IMG/VR virus record: IMGVR_UViG_3300030104_005695
Coordinates: 1-22,830 of that record
DNA length: 22,830 nt
Reading direction: 5' to 3' (one strand)
Origin: a virus
Shown here: in pieces, positions 14,539-22,792 of the stretch
Layout: every line of letters starts with the position of its first letter
Numbering within the stretch: position 1 is the first letter of the stretch
The notes under the pieces: generated by a model
What the model was told of the DNA's origin: nothing
Databases searched by the model: none
Seen by the model: only the letters and a program-made list of their open reading frames with translations
Program-made: the position numbers and the translations under genes

Positions 14539-14826
14539 TTAAGTTTTTTGTAGAGAAATTTCAACAAAAGATCCGTCATCTTGAATGCGTGTTTCTCTTA
14601 CGGTGTAAGCCACGCCACTACAAGTAATCGAATCACCACTTTTTAAACTTCCGAAATCAGAATTTTTTGCAATCAATAAATAATCAGTAAAAAGGACCAT
14701 CCCATCCATAACGACTTGAGAGGGTTGATCGAGTATCGCAAACGCACTTGTAGAACCAGAAGTGCATTCAACTCCAAAGTCAGTTAAATAAGTATTCAGA
14801 GTTGCAGCGTTCTCACTCAGTGCCAT
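14539..14826 (-). CDS. Head-tail connector protein (gpFII-like)
   Basis: A 95-residue protein with an N-terminal helix (SENAATLNTYLTDFGVE) and a beta-rich C-terminal half (DYLLIAKNSDFGSLKSGDSI, VAYTVRETRIQDDGSFVEIS). This order and size are like the lambda FII family of head-tail joining proteins, and the gene lies between the capsid and tail terminator genes as FII does. It should bind the portal-connector surface where the tail attaches. It overlaps the preceding small gene by 14 bases. Confidence 0.7.
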   Translation of the reverse strand: MALSENAATLNTYLTDFGVECTSGSTSAFAILDQPSQVVMDGMVLFTDYLLIAKNSDFGSLKSGDSITCSGVAYTVRETRIQDDGSFVEISLQKT

Positions 14827-15031
14827 TCTCTATTTTGGGTTTTTTGGGTTTTGGTTTTGACTTTGCTTTTGGTTTAGGTGGACAGGCTGGAGCATTATCT
14901 TCTGTAGTCGCCTCACGAGCCTTTCCCATTCCTATAAGAATTGCAGCATCTTTCTTGCTAACTTCATAAACAGAATTAGCGTTCAATGCTTGTCCACTAG
15001 CAATAACAGCGCGTGTTGTGAAAATTTTCAT
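14813..15031 (-). CDS. Small Lys/Pro-tailed protein after the capsid gene
   Basis: A 72-residue protein: the first ~40 residues (RAVIASGQALNANSVYEVSK, DAAILIGMGKARE) follow the pattern of a short family often encoded after phage capsid genes, with a 'l..G..y.vs..dA..Li..GkA' core. The rest is a basic low-complexity tail of Lys-Pro-Lys repeats that could touch DNA or RNA. Its position is that of lambda FI, but I see no FI homology. The ATG lies 2 bases after the T run of a strong terminator, and there is no room for a normal Shine-Dalgarno sequence. Confidence 0.7.
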   Translation of the reverse strand: MKIFTTRAVIASGQALNANSVYEVSKKDAAILIGMGKAREATTEDNAPACPPKPKAKSKPKPKKPKIENGTE

Positions 15032-15033
15032 AT

Positions 15034-15057
15034 AAAAAAGGGGGCTATTAAGCCCCC
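15034..15057 (-). terminator. Rho-independent terminator after the capsid gene
   Basis: On the minus strand GGGGGCT, loop TAAT, AGCCCCC is followed at once by TTTTTT. The stem is a perfect 7 bp with five G-C pairs in a row, the loop has 4 bases and the tract has six T. It starts 11 bases after the capsid stop and ends 2 bases before the ATG of the next gene in the same operon. It therefore probably reduces, rather than abolishes, transcription into the connector and tail genes. Confidence 0.88.
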
Positions 15058-15068
15058 ATAACTAACAT

Positions 15069-17006
15069 TTAAGTCGTTAAATCGAGACATGCAGCGAATG
15101 ATTCTGCGTGTCTTACAGCAACGTCATAAGTAATAATTCCGCGAATAGAAGTTAGTGCTTTAGCGAAGTCATCTGATTCTTCACCAACAGTTATTTCTAA
15201 CCCCGATCCCCAGAAACCAACTGAAGCCTGTGAGAAATCACCAAATACAACTGCAGAACAAACGCCTGAAGAAGATCCTTTGGTGAGATTAGAAGGAACT
15301 TGATTAGTTACTGCTAAAGGATAACCATTAACAGAACCAGGAGTACCCCCACGACCAATCGAAGCTGGATCAGTATTCCATAAGAAAGAACCATCTCCAG
15401 AAGCAGAACCACCTGCTCTTAACTTCTTAAGTTCAGCAAGTACTTTTGCATTGGTGATATACGCCAAGCTGTCAGAAACATTGCCGTTATCTATTAATAC
15501 CTGCTCCTCTAAATCAACTAATGATTCAATAGTAATAGCCCCTCCATTGGTACCTATAGCTACACTTCCGATACCTGAAGTTTGCATAATTCCTGTTGGC
15601 TGACCTGACGAACCAGATCCATTTAGGATTCCTAAATCAACAGCAAGATTCAAACCTTCAGTTAAATCTGACCTAATTAATTCTTCTATTCCTGGTGTAG
15701 CAGTAAGAAGAGTTTGTCGAGAATACTTACTTAAAGCAGCTAGATTCTTTGGTGTCATTGTCACCTGATCGAAGGTGCTTTCTGACTGTGTAATAGCTGT
15801 AGTTTCTGAACTTAAGTAATAAGTAGAAGCCACACCTGAACGTCTAGGGATTGCAACATCACCAACTAATCCAGGTAAAGCCTTAACACCTAGAGACATC
15901 ATTTTGCTTGAATTTCTTAAAGCTTCAATGAAATCTTCTGCGTACAAATCTGTCTGAACTAGATTCCCACCTGTAGTTGCTCCAGAGGTGACATAAGTCG
16001 CCCTTTTTGTTAAAGCAGTGAATGGAACAAAGAATGAACGCTCTGCTGAACGCTTAAGTCCTGAACGCTCAACTTCTTGTGAAAGTTCACGAACATAACC
16101 TGCTTCTTTTGTACTCCAATCATTTGTAATTGCAGCACGAACACCAGCAGCGATGCTGTAACGCTCTTGTTGCTTCTGATCCAATTCGACAGGAGAAACT
16201 GTCTCTACAGGTCTGTTTTTGATTTCGGCAAGAGCCTTTGTACGAACCTCTTCTATTGGCATGCCGCTATCTTCTGCTGTTTTTGCAAGCTCAGGAAGAT
16301 TATGCGCAGCGCATAATTCGCGGATAGATGCAACTCTGGCGCGTTCTTTGCTGAGTACAGATTTCTCTGCCTCGGCACGCACCACTTCAAGATCGGGAGT
16401 GGTAGACATTAGTTCTACTGTTTTTTCTAAGGGTTTACTAGGTGGTGCGACAGTTGTCGCGTCAGCGTCACTAGTACGCTCTTCTGCCATATTAGATGGC
16501 TTCTCTTTCGTTGACGTAGGCTTAGCAGATCTGCCTATTCCAACTGAGGGATCTGCAGCCAAACTACAGATGGATACCTCATGCGGACACCAGTCAACTG
16601 CTCTGTATCCACCTTCAATTTCTTGAGTATCGCGGACAGAATAACCAGTTGAAACCCCTCTCAGGATTCCTTTTTGGACATCGTTGAATACTTCAGAAGG
16701 AAATGGATTATCAGAAAATCTAACTTTTACATAGCCACGCTTATTTTTTAAATATGCAGACTCGACTACCCCTATGGGTTTATCTCTGTCGTGATTAAAC
16801 AACAAAGGAGCCGCATCTTTTAAGCGTGATAAGTCAACAGAGCTTTCAGAATGATCGAGCACCTCGTCACCTAGATAGCCTCTGTCCACTGGCATTTCTG
16901 AACTGAAAGGAAACTCAACTGTGCGTGTTTCTTCGTCAACCTTGAATTTGACTGACTTTGGTTCAGCGCGAAGTTCAAGTTTCTCTTCTACATCACGTGC
17001 CTCCAT
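15069..17006 (-). CDS. Prohead protease fused to HK97-fold major capsid protein
   Basis: A 645-residue fusion. Residues ~15-160 are an HK97-type (U35-like) prohead protease: catalytic His in LLFNHD (H72), catalytic Ser in GVSTGYS (S119), and the WCPHEVSICSLAADP block around 139-153. Residues ~170-290 are charged and helical, probably scaffold/delta domain. Residues ~330-645 are the capsid domain (VPFTALTKRATYVTSGATTG, GDVAIPRRSG, TPKNLAALSKYSRQTL, ILNGSGSSGQPTGIM, ITYDVAVRHAESFA). An internal ATG at 16490 (M173), with a purine-rich GAGAAG upstream, could also give a scaffold-capsid product without protease. The annotated ATG overlaps the portal stop by 14 bases and lacks a clear Shine-Dalgarno sequence. 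Confidence 0.9.
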   Translation of the reverse strand: MEARDVEEKLELRAEPKSVKFKVDEETRTVEFPFSSEMPVDRGYLGDEVLDHSESSVDLSRLKDAAPLLFNHDRDKPIGVVESAYLKNKRGYVKVRFSDNPFPSEVFNDVQKGILRGVSTGYSVRDTQEIEGGYRAVDWCPHEVSICSLAADPSVGIGRSAKPTSTKEKPSNMAEERTSDADATTVAPPSKPLEKTVELMSTTPDLEVVRAEAEKSVLSKERARVASIRELCAAHNLPELAKTAEDSGMPIEEVRTKALAEIKNRPVETVSPVELDQKQQERYSIAAGVRAAITNDWSTKEAGYVRELSQEVERSGLKRSAERSFFVPFTALTKRATYVTSGATTGGNLVQTDLYAEDFIEALRNSSKMMSLGVKALPGLVGDVAIPRRSGVASTYYLSSETTAITQSESTFDQVTMTPKNLAALSKYSRQTLLTATPGIEELIRSDLTEGLNLAVDLGILNGSGSSGQPTGIMQTSGIGSVAIGTNGGAITIESLVDLEEQVLIDNGNVSDSLAYITNAKVLAELKKLRAGGSASGDGSFLWNTDPASIGRGGTPGSVNGYPLAVTNQVPSNLTKGSSSGVCSAVVFGDFSQASVGFWGSGLEITVGEESDDFAKALTSIRGIITYDVAVRHAESFAACLDLTT

Positions 17007-18516
17007 TGTTTTTAAAATTAGCTTTCTCCTCTACTTTAACGACATCCTCTTTTGTAGTAGGCATATCAGCATTACTATCAAAAACCAAATCAAGCTGAGC
17101 AGCTTGTTCGACTTCTCTTTTTCTCGTACTCATCAGTTCTTCTAAATCGCCACCTTGCTCTGTGATGATCTGGGATTGCGTTTTAAAACCGCACCGCACT
17201 GCCTCCTTTGCAGCTTGAATTTCCTTTTGAGGATCGACAAACGCCCATCCCCTAAACAGCCATCTGCATTTATATCTATCTGGTTCTGTTTCGTAGTTTG
17301 GAAGAGTTAAATTGCCACTTAAAACTGCATACTTTAACCAGCTATCAAATATCGGTTGAAAAAATCTCTCTTGTAGATAACTCTGGATTGTCCTGTAATG
17401 ATCGCGATCTTCTATAAGACTTAACCTTGACGAGGAATAGTTGGTTTGACTGAAGTCACGACTCACACTTTCATACGAAACGCCGCAACCACTCGCTAAA
17501 GCACGCAACATTGCGCGAAGGAACGGTTCAAATTCTCCATTAGGAGCATCCATCTGTGGAACATGAACTTGCTCCCCAGGCATGAGGTACTTCCATGTGC
17601 CAGGAGTAAACTCTGAAACTCTTTCATTGTCATATATATCATCACCTACAAGCTCTCCTTCTGGACTGGAAATAAATCCTTGAATACTGCTCGCAGCTCG
17701 TGCCCTGACAACACTGGCTTCTTGAAATCCCGCTAAATGATGCAGGTCTTGGAGCGCACTAGCCAACCAACTAACACCACGAGTCTGCCCAGGACGATCA
17801 GCAATAAATAAATGAATGACCTCATCAGCAGGCAAAATCATGTGGTGTTTATCACCAGGAGCAGAAGGAAAAGGTGTGTCTCCTGGATGCTTTTTGAAAA
17901 ACGCATATCTTGTCGCTCTTTGAAATTGATCTCTTTCTATGCCCATCCTCCATGTATTACCAACTAATGACGGCCCTGAGTAATCATCATCAATCTGATC
18001 ACTTTCCAGAAGCTCTAAGGCAAATGGAACAATACTCCTCCCAAACGGTCTCTTAATACAACGAACAAAAACCTCTCCAGATTCAAAAAGTGATTTAACG
18101 ATTAAACGACTTATATCGTTTAAAGAATCACGACCATTAGCACTACATGAATCGTGCCTTGTCCAATCTTTCCATTCTTTCTCTATTAAATCATTGACCT
18201 TCGTATCGAGCTTGTTCCCTCTGATTTTTCTTACATCAGCCTGAAGCCTCACACCCGTGCCAATTACATTTTGAACAATTGACCTTTGAGCTTGGCGAGC
18301 ATATACGTTATCTCGACAAACTTGTCTCGTTCGATGTCTGAGTTTTTTATTGCTTGATTTAATTTCGCTATCCGCACTCGTTCCTCCTGCAAGCCAACTA
18401 AAAGTTAATCGAGATGAGTTTGCGCCTGCATACATCCTTCTTCGTGGAGTTTGCACAATTGGCTGTGTTAAGTCCTGAGCTGTAAATAAGCCCTTAAATG
18501 CATTAATAATTCCCAT
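16993..18516 (-). CDS. Portal protein (lambda gpB family)
   Basis: A 507-residue protein. The arginine/serine-rich N-terminal part (RLTFSWLAGGTSADSEI, LRHRTRQVCRDNVYARQAQR) is typical of lambda B-type portals, followed by VQNVIGTGVRLQ, SLFESGEVFVRC, LLESDQIDDDY, ADEVIHLFIADRPGQTRGVS and ALQDLHHLAGFQEASVVRAR. The later part has GCGVSYESVSRDFSQTNYSS, another family signature. It forms the dodecameric ring at one capsid vertex through which DNA enters and leaves. It overlaps the connector gene stop by one base upstream and the capsid gene by 14 bases downstream. Lambda B is 533 residues, so the length is normal. Confidence 0.92.
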   Translation of the reverse strand: MGIINAFKGLFTAQDLTQPIVQTPRRRMYAGANSSRLTFSWLAGGTSADSEIKSSNKKLRHRTRQVCRDNVYARQAQRSIVQNVIGTGVRLQADVRKIRGNKLDTKVNDLIEKEWKDWTRHDSCSANGRDSLNDISRLIVKSLFESGEVFVRCIKRPFGRSIVPFALELLESDQIDDDYSGPSLVGNTWRMGIERDQFQRATRYAFFKKHPGDTPFPSAPGDKHHMILPADEVIHLFIADRPGQTRGVSWLASALQDLHHLAGFQEASVVRARAASSIQGFISSPEGELVGDDIYDNERVSEFTPGTWKYLMPGEQVHVPQMDAPNGEFEPFLRAMLRALASGCGVSYESVSRDFSQTNYSSSRLSLIEDRDHYRTIQSYLQERFFQPIFDSWLKYAVLSGNLTLPNYETEPDRYKCRWLFRGWAFVDPQKEIQAAKEAVRCGFKTQSQIITEQGGDLEELMSTRKREVEQAAQLDLVFDSNADMPTTKEDVVKVEEKANFKNNGGT

Positions 18517-19091
18517 TAGAAGCGTACATGAAGGTTTCTAGGGTTTCCGAGACCCTGTGCAAGCAATGCTGCAGTTTTTTCTCTAAAGCAAACTGCTTTC
18601 AATTCTGATAAACGTATTCTTAAATCTTTCATCTGAACTCGTTTAAATGTTCTATTCCCAATGCTGTATTCCTGTGCGCCGTCTTCAAATTTACGAAGTG
18701 CAGCTTCTATATTATCTCTGTCTTTTTCGTTCTGAGTTCTATTGTCTATAGCAACTGGTGTCCCTGTATAACTCAAAGTCTGCTTAACTTCAAATTCGCC
18801 ATAACCCAATCGATATTTTTCACTTCCTTTCGTTAATAAAGCTTCCCACGTCCAATCGCCTGCATCAAAACCAGCACTATCACTTGCTGAAATTGTAAAT
18901 TCCCATCCCGTCGAATATGCGCTGCCCGCAACTGTATGTCCTTCTCCTGCAGCAACATTGGTCCTTAAATAATAAGTCAGAGTCCAATCGCTAGAAGTTG
19001 CCGATTCATTGAAAGGAACTACAGCCGCTTCATCTCGCCACTTAACCGTTGTGCCTATTGCAATAACACTTGGCAGATCAGATCTCCACAT
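18516..19091 (-). CDS. Ig-like domain fused to gpW-like head-tail connector
   Basis: A 191-residue protein. Residues 1-115 are beta-rich (TTVKWRDEAAVVPF, SDWTLTYYLRTN, WEFTISASDSAGFDAGDWTW, LGYGEFEV), like an Ig/BppU-type N-terminal domain. Residues ~120-191 are helical (RDNIEAALRKFEDGAQEYSI, RTFKRVQMKDLRIRLSELKA) and end in NLHVRF, resembling gpW-type connectors that plug the portal. The gene lies between the large terminase and portal genes, the place of lambda W. This combined architecture, to my knowledge, occurs in other phages, usually unannotated. The gpW assignment is based on position and the C-terminal pattern. Confidence 0.65.
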   Translation of the reverse strand: MWRSDLPSVIAIGTTVKWRDEAAVVPFNESATSSDWTLTYYLRTNVAAGEGHTVAGSAYSTGWEFTISASDSAGFDAGDWTWEALLTKGSEKYRLGYGEFEVKQTLSYTGTPVAIDNRTQNEKDRDNIEAALRKFEDGAQEYSIGNRTFKRVQMKDLRIRLSELKAVCFREKTAALLAQGLGNPRNLHVRF

Positions 19092-19100
19092 TTTTTAAAA

Positions 19101-20981
19101 TCACCAGTTATTGATATAACCCTGTTTAAGGGGCTGTTTAGATTTTAGATGTTTCTTTTTCGATGGATTAGCGGCATTTTTGAGCCTTTTAGCAAATTGG
19201 TCCCAAATCGATCTGCGGTCATAACGCATGTATAAACAATTTAAAGCTGCATAGGAATAAACAAGAGTGTCTAAACTTTCATTCCTTGCGTTTGGTTTCT
19301 TAACCCATTCTCGATGAGCGAAGCCACCTCGGTTATGTCTCATTACCTGTTTCTCTGCAGTCAGCTGATCAAAGTATTCATTTGTGGTCGACATATGAAA
19401 ATGCAAATAACCAGGTCCAGGCTCGTTATGTTTTAAACGCGAAAATAAAGTCGTTTTAATCGTGTCACTTCCGACGGGATAAACCAAAGCTCCACCCTTC
19501 AAAGCTTTTCCTTTGTAATTAATATCGACCTTTGTTGGTCGTCCTATTGCTGGTTTGTTCCTTTGGGATTGACCTTTAATTGCAATAACACCCTGCCTTG
19601 TTCTTTCTCTTGCGTACTGATAAACCTCAGAAGTGAAATGGCCGCCAGAATCTATTGCAACAATATCTGGTCTTATTTTGACTCCAGAAGCATGGGGCCA
19701 TTCACGCAAAACAATTTCATCAAGTTGCTTCCATATTTCTGGTCGTCCAGGATCACCATAAATTTCTTGATGATGAATTAACCAACCTTCCTCGCATTCT
19801 GATGGACCACGCCATGCGAGCATCGAAATTGCGAGTCGATTATCTTGCACATCAACTGCACCAGTTAAAACAAGACTTCCCTCTGGCATAACGCCAGGTT
19901 CGTAATGCTCACATCGCTCCATCAAAGCATTAGAAGAAATCTTTGAGGCATAATCCTCCTCCCATGTTTCACCAAGAATTGTGTTGACCCAGGTTTTTAA
20001 TTTTGGTGCGTCATGTTTGCTTTTTAGAAAGTCCTCGCATATTTCTTCCCATGACTTCCAACCCAATGGGCTGTATAAAGAAGAAAGGTGGAAGCCTGCA
20101 GTTTTCCCATCACCTTCTGCTGTTGCAATCCACCTTCCATTCATTAACAGATCTGTTTTGTGAGCTTCGCTATAACGCTCTTTGCAATGCTCACATTCAT
20201 AAAGAACAGTTGATGGGTCTTCGTTTTCCATTTTTAATTGCGGCCATTTCAACCAATCCAAAGTTCCACAGGAAGGACAAGCGACATGAAATCTACGTTG
20301 GTCACTTAATAAAAACTCCGTTTCAATTCTTGAATAGTCTTTGATCGTTGGAGTACTTGCCATAAATATTTTTCTACGAGCAAAGGTTGTCGATCTACGT
20401 TCAGCCAAGGAACAAGGATCGCCTTCACCTTCTACGTCCGCAGGAAACGCATCAATTTCGTCAAGAAAAATGTAACGGCAAGGTGTACTTCTGAGACCTA
20501 CTGCAGAGTTGGCCCCAGTAAGGAGCATCATGCCTCCAGGAAATTCCTTCGAAAATAATGTATTTCCAGAATCCCTAGATCGAGGAGAAGCTATCTTTGC
20601 CCTTAAGCGAGGTGTCTCCTCAATCATTGTTTGAAGCCTTTGTTTCGACAGCCTCTTCGAGAGTTCAACAGTCGGTTGCACCGCGAGTAGAGGTCCAGGC
20701 GCGTGATCGATTATGTACCCAAGCCAATTCGACCCGCATTCAGTCGCGCCTAATTGAGCACCTTTCATAAAGACAACTCTTTGAACAGGATCAGATGCAG
20801 ATAAAGCATCCATTATTCCGCGCAAATATGGAGTTCTATCAGTCGACCAAGGCCCAGGAGCAGCAGAAGCACGACTTGAAAGCACTCTGTGCGAATCGGC
20901 CCATTGACTCACCGTAAGTTCTTTTTCAAAACGAAGAGAAGCAAGGCTTTCTTCTAGTAATTCATCAATAGCTACTGACAC
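19101..20981 (-). CDS. terL: Terminase large subunit (GpA family)
   Basis: A 626-residue DNA packaging motor. ATPase: Walker A-like KGAQLGATE at ~73-81, Walker B IFLDEID at ~171-177, coupling motif MASTPT at ~207-212. A zinc-ribbon-like set of cysteines (CPSCG at 235-238 and CEHC at 263-266) sits after the ATPase, as in GpA. The nuclease domain has acidic residues in GAVDVQDNR (~377) and VAIDSGGH (~444), and an ARNESLDTLVYSYAA block near 585. GpA-type terminases usually cut at cos sites, so cohesive ends are likely. The start overlaps the small subunit by 17 bases. Confidence 0.95.
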   Translation of the reverse strand: MSVAIDELLEESLASLRFEKELTVSQWADSHRVLSSRASAAPGPWSTDRTPYLRGIMDALSASDPVQRVVFMKGAQLGATECGSNWLGYIIDHAPGPLLAVQPTVELSKRLSKQRLQTMIEETPRLRAKIASPRSRDSGNTLFSKEFPGGMMLLTGANSAVGLRSTPCRYIFLDEIDAFPADVEGEGDPCSLAERRSTTFARRKIFMASTPTIKDYSRIETEFLLSDQRRFHVACPSCGTLDWLKWPQLKMENEDPSTVLYECEHCKERYSEAHKTDLLMNGRWIATAEGDGKTAGFHLSSLYSPLGWKSWEEICEDFLKSKHDAPKLKTWVNTILGETWEEDYASKISSNALMERCEHYEPGVMPEGSLVLTGAVDVQDNRLAISMLAWRGPSECEEGWLIHHQEIYGDPGRPEIWKQLDEIVLREWPHASGVKIRPDIVAIDSGGHFTSEVYQYARERTRQGVIAIKGQSQRNKPAIGRPTKVDINYKGKALKGGALVYPVGSDTIKTTLFSRLKHNEPGPGYLHFHMSTTNEYFDQLTAEKQVMRHNRGGFAHREWVKKPNARNESLDTLVYSYAALNCLYMRYDRRSIWDQFAKRLKNAANPSKKKHLKSKQPLKQGYINNW

Positions 20982-21474
20982 TTAACCCCTCCAAAGCAAG
21001 AGATATTTCTTTAGATAACAAAGTGTGAATTTTTGCTTGCTCCGTTTCTGAGGCAATAATTGGAGTTACTCGATCAGGGATTGCCTTTAAAGAATCACGT
21101 AATCCCATGTGCAATCTTGCAAGCTTTAATTTCAAATCAGACTTATCAACTAACTTGGCACTTTTCTCTCGATATTCCAATTCACAAAGCCTCGCAGCAA
21201 AAGCTTCTCGAATAGCTCGACTCCTAGCAAAAGAAGGAACAGCCTTGTTATCTGCTTCTTGCCTCCTTAAGTTTTCATCTAAGTTTGGTGCGCCACCTAA
21301 GCCTCCTCTATCTGGTGATCTGGTCCCCGCTATCTCCCTGTCTAGAGCCTCTTTATCTGTAATCATGTAGGTTCGGCCCTGTTTGCGAAGACTTGGCAAC
21401 CTTCCCGTAGCTGCCCAACGAATCAACGTCGTATAAGCAACATCACATTTGGCTGCATACTCTTTTAATGTCAT
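20965..21474 (-). CDS. Terminase small subunit (Nu1-like)
   Basis: A 169-residue protein with an N-terminal winged helix-turn-helix of the MerR/Nu1 type (LKEYAAKCDVAYTTLIRWAATG, LPSLRKQGRTYMI), a linker, and a helical Nu1-like domain (NLRRQEADNKAVPSFARSR, CELEYREKSAKLVDK, RLHMGLRDSLKAIPDRV, TLLSKEISLALEGL). It should recognise the phage cos region and load the large subunit. The ATG overlaps the methyltransferase stop as ATGA and its stop overlaps the large subunit start by 17 bases, so the three genes are translationally linked. Confidence 0.88.
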   Translation of the reverse strand: MTLKEYAAKCDVAYTTLIRWAATGRLPSLRKQGRTYMITDKEALDREIAGTRSPDRGGLGGAPNLDENLRRQEADNKAVPSFARSRAIREAFAARLCELEYREKSAKLVDKSDLKLKLARLHMGLRDSLKAIPDRVTPIIASETEQAKIHTLLSKEISLALEGLSVSSY

Positions 21475-22694
21475 GCCGCTATAACCTCCATTTGTCCGTT
21501 ATAAGGCTCACAAATAGCTGTTTTAGATGTATATTCCTCCCATCTTTTAACAATTACGTCGCAATAACGAGGATCTAGTTCCATTAAGCAAGCTTTACGT
21601 CTTGCTCGTTCCGCAGCAATAATTGTCGTCCCCGATCCACCGAACGAATCCAAAACCACTGCTCCTTGAACAGAGGAATTACACATCTGATATTGGAATA
21701 AATCAACAGGCTTCATTGTTGGGTGTTCCTTATTCCTACTTGGTCTGTCAAATTCAAGAACGGTTGTTTGCTTTCGATCTGTATTCCAAGTGTGAGCAGC
21801 ACCTTCCTTCCAGCCATATAAACAGGGTTCATGTTTCCAGTGATAATCTTGACGACCCATAACCATTGTTTGCTTTAACCAAATCAAGCACTGCCTTACC
21901 CTCCAACCCATCTCATCTGCAGCTCCTCGGAAATTAAAACCTTCACTATCTGCATGCCAAATATAAAAAGGTGCTCCAGGTTTCATTACAGCATCAGCCG
22001 CCGTATATACATCAACAAGAAACTGCCTGAAATCTTGATCGTTCATTGAGTCGTTTTCAATTACTAATTTCTCCTTTGTCTTGCCTTCGTAATCCACGTT
22101 GTAAGGAGGATCAGTAAGCCATAAATCAGCTTGCTTCCCATCCATTAACCTTTCCAACTGTTCAATACTTGTTGAGTCACCACAAAGAAGACGATGCTCT
22201 CCCAATATCCATATATCACCTGGCTTAGTAATTGGATCTTCTGGTGGTTCAGGTATCTCCTCCGCATCACCGTCATAAGCAGGATCTATCTCCTCTGGCA
22301 TTAAATCCGACAACTCCTCATCACTAAAACCAAGCAGACTTATATCAAAATCATCAACGACCAAATCCTTAATCTCACTGCGCAATAACTCCAAATCCCA
22401 ACCAGCATTTAGCGCAAGTTGGTTATCAGCCAGAACATAAGCTCTTCTTTGCCTTTCACTTAAATGATCTAAAACAACTATGGGAACTGTAGAAAGACTT
22501 AACTCCTGCGCAGCACAGAGACGACCATGACCAGCAATAATTCCATCGCTGCTATCAACCAAGATCGGATTTGTAAAACCAAACTCAACGATTGATTTTG
22601 CTATTTGTGCAATTTGTTCTTTATCATGTGTCCTCGCATTTTTTTCGTATGGCTTAAGACGATCTATTGGCCACAACTCAATTCTTTGAGCCAT
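21471..22694 (-). CDS. ParB-like domain fused to DNA adenine methyltransferase
   Basis: A 407-residue protein. Residues 1-110 are a ParB/Srx-like domain (IDRLKPYEKNARTHDKEQI, SIVEFGFTNPILVD, GIIAGHGRLCAAQ, RAYVLADNQLALNAGWD). Residues ~160-400 are a beta-type N6/N4 methyltransferase: DPPY motif (DLWLTDPPYNVDY, ~191), HPTMKP at ~324 and the AdoMet-binding VVLDSFGGSGTTI at ~347. DPPY points to N6-adenine. I chose the ATG at 22694 over an in-frame GTG at 22730, because GGAAAGGAG lies 12 bases upstream of the ATG and the sequence MAQRIELWPIDRL is the usual family start. Such enzymes often protect phage DNA from restriction or alter its regulation. It is the first gene of the terminase operon. Confidence 0.92.
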   Translation of the reverse strand: MAQRIELWPIDRLKPYEKNARTHDKEQIAQIAKSIVEFGFTNPILVDSSDGIIAGHGRLCAAQELSLSTVPIVVLDHLSERQRRAYVLADNQLALNAGWDLELLRSEIKDLVVDDFDISLLGFSDEELSDLMPEEIDPAYDGDAEEIPEPPEDPITKPGDIWILGEHRLLCGDSTSIEQLERLMDGKQADLWLTDPPYNVDYEGKTKEKLVIENDSMNDQDFRQFLVDVYTAADAVMKPGAPFYIWHADSEGFNFRGAADEMGWRVRQCLIWLKQTMVMGRQDYHWKHEPCLYGWKEGAAHTWNTDRKQTTVLEFDRPSRNKEHPTMKPVDLFQYQMCNSSVQGAVVLDSFGGSGTTIIAAERARRKACLMELDPRYCDVIVKRWEEYTSKTAICEPYNGQMEVIAA

Positions 22695-22754
22695 GTGGAT
22701 AGATAACTCCTTTCCAATCTCTTCAATCACTAAGAAATGAAAATCACTAAAACC

Positions 22755-22760
22755 ATATTA
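22755..22760 (-). promoter_or_regulatory. Possible -10 element of the methyltransferase-terminase operon
   Basis: On the minus strand TAATAT stands about 60 bases before the ATG at 22694. No good -35 hexamer is found at 16-18 bases; an imperfect inverted repeat occupies that place, so activation by a protein is possible. This is the only promoter-like hexamer I noticed in the 136-base leader. Confidence 0.25.
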
Positions 22761-22764
22761 GACG

Positions 22765-22792
22765 TTTGAAAACCACTCAATCGGTTTTGAAA
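22765..22792. repeat. Imperfect inverted repeat upstream of the terminase operon
   Basis: TTT-G-AAAACC, 8-base centre ACTCAATC, GGTTTT-G-AAA: nine paired positions with one G/G mismatch. It lies immediately upstream of the possible -10 element and overlaps the -35 position, so it could be an operator. It has no GC-rich stem plus T tract, so it is a poor terminator candidate. Confidence 0.4.

Noticed and set aside
16219-16626. A plus-strand open frame opposite the protease-capsid gene
   Set aside because: It is an antisense shadow of a strongly supported coding region, without any domain or ribosome site.
3143-22694. Contractile-tail (myovirus) phage
   Set aside because: No sheath, LysM/baseplate wedge or gp25-like gene; the tube, G/GT, tape measure and J-like order is that of a siphovirus.
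22769-22788. AAAACC/GGTTTT hairpin as a rho-independent terminator
   Set aside because: The stem has only two G-C pairs, the loop is 8 bases and there is no T tract on either strand; an operator is more likely.
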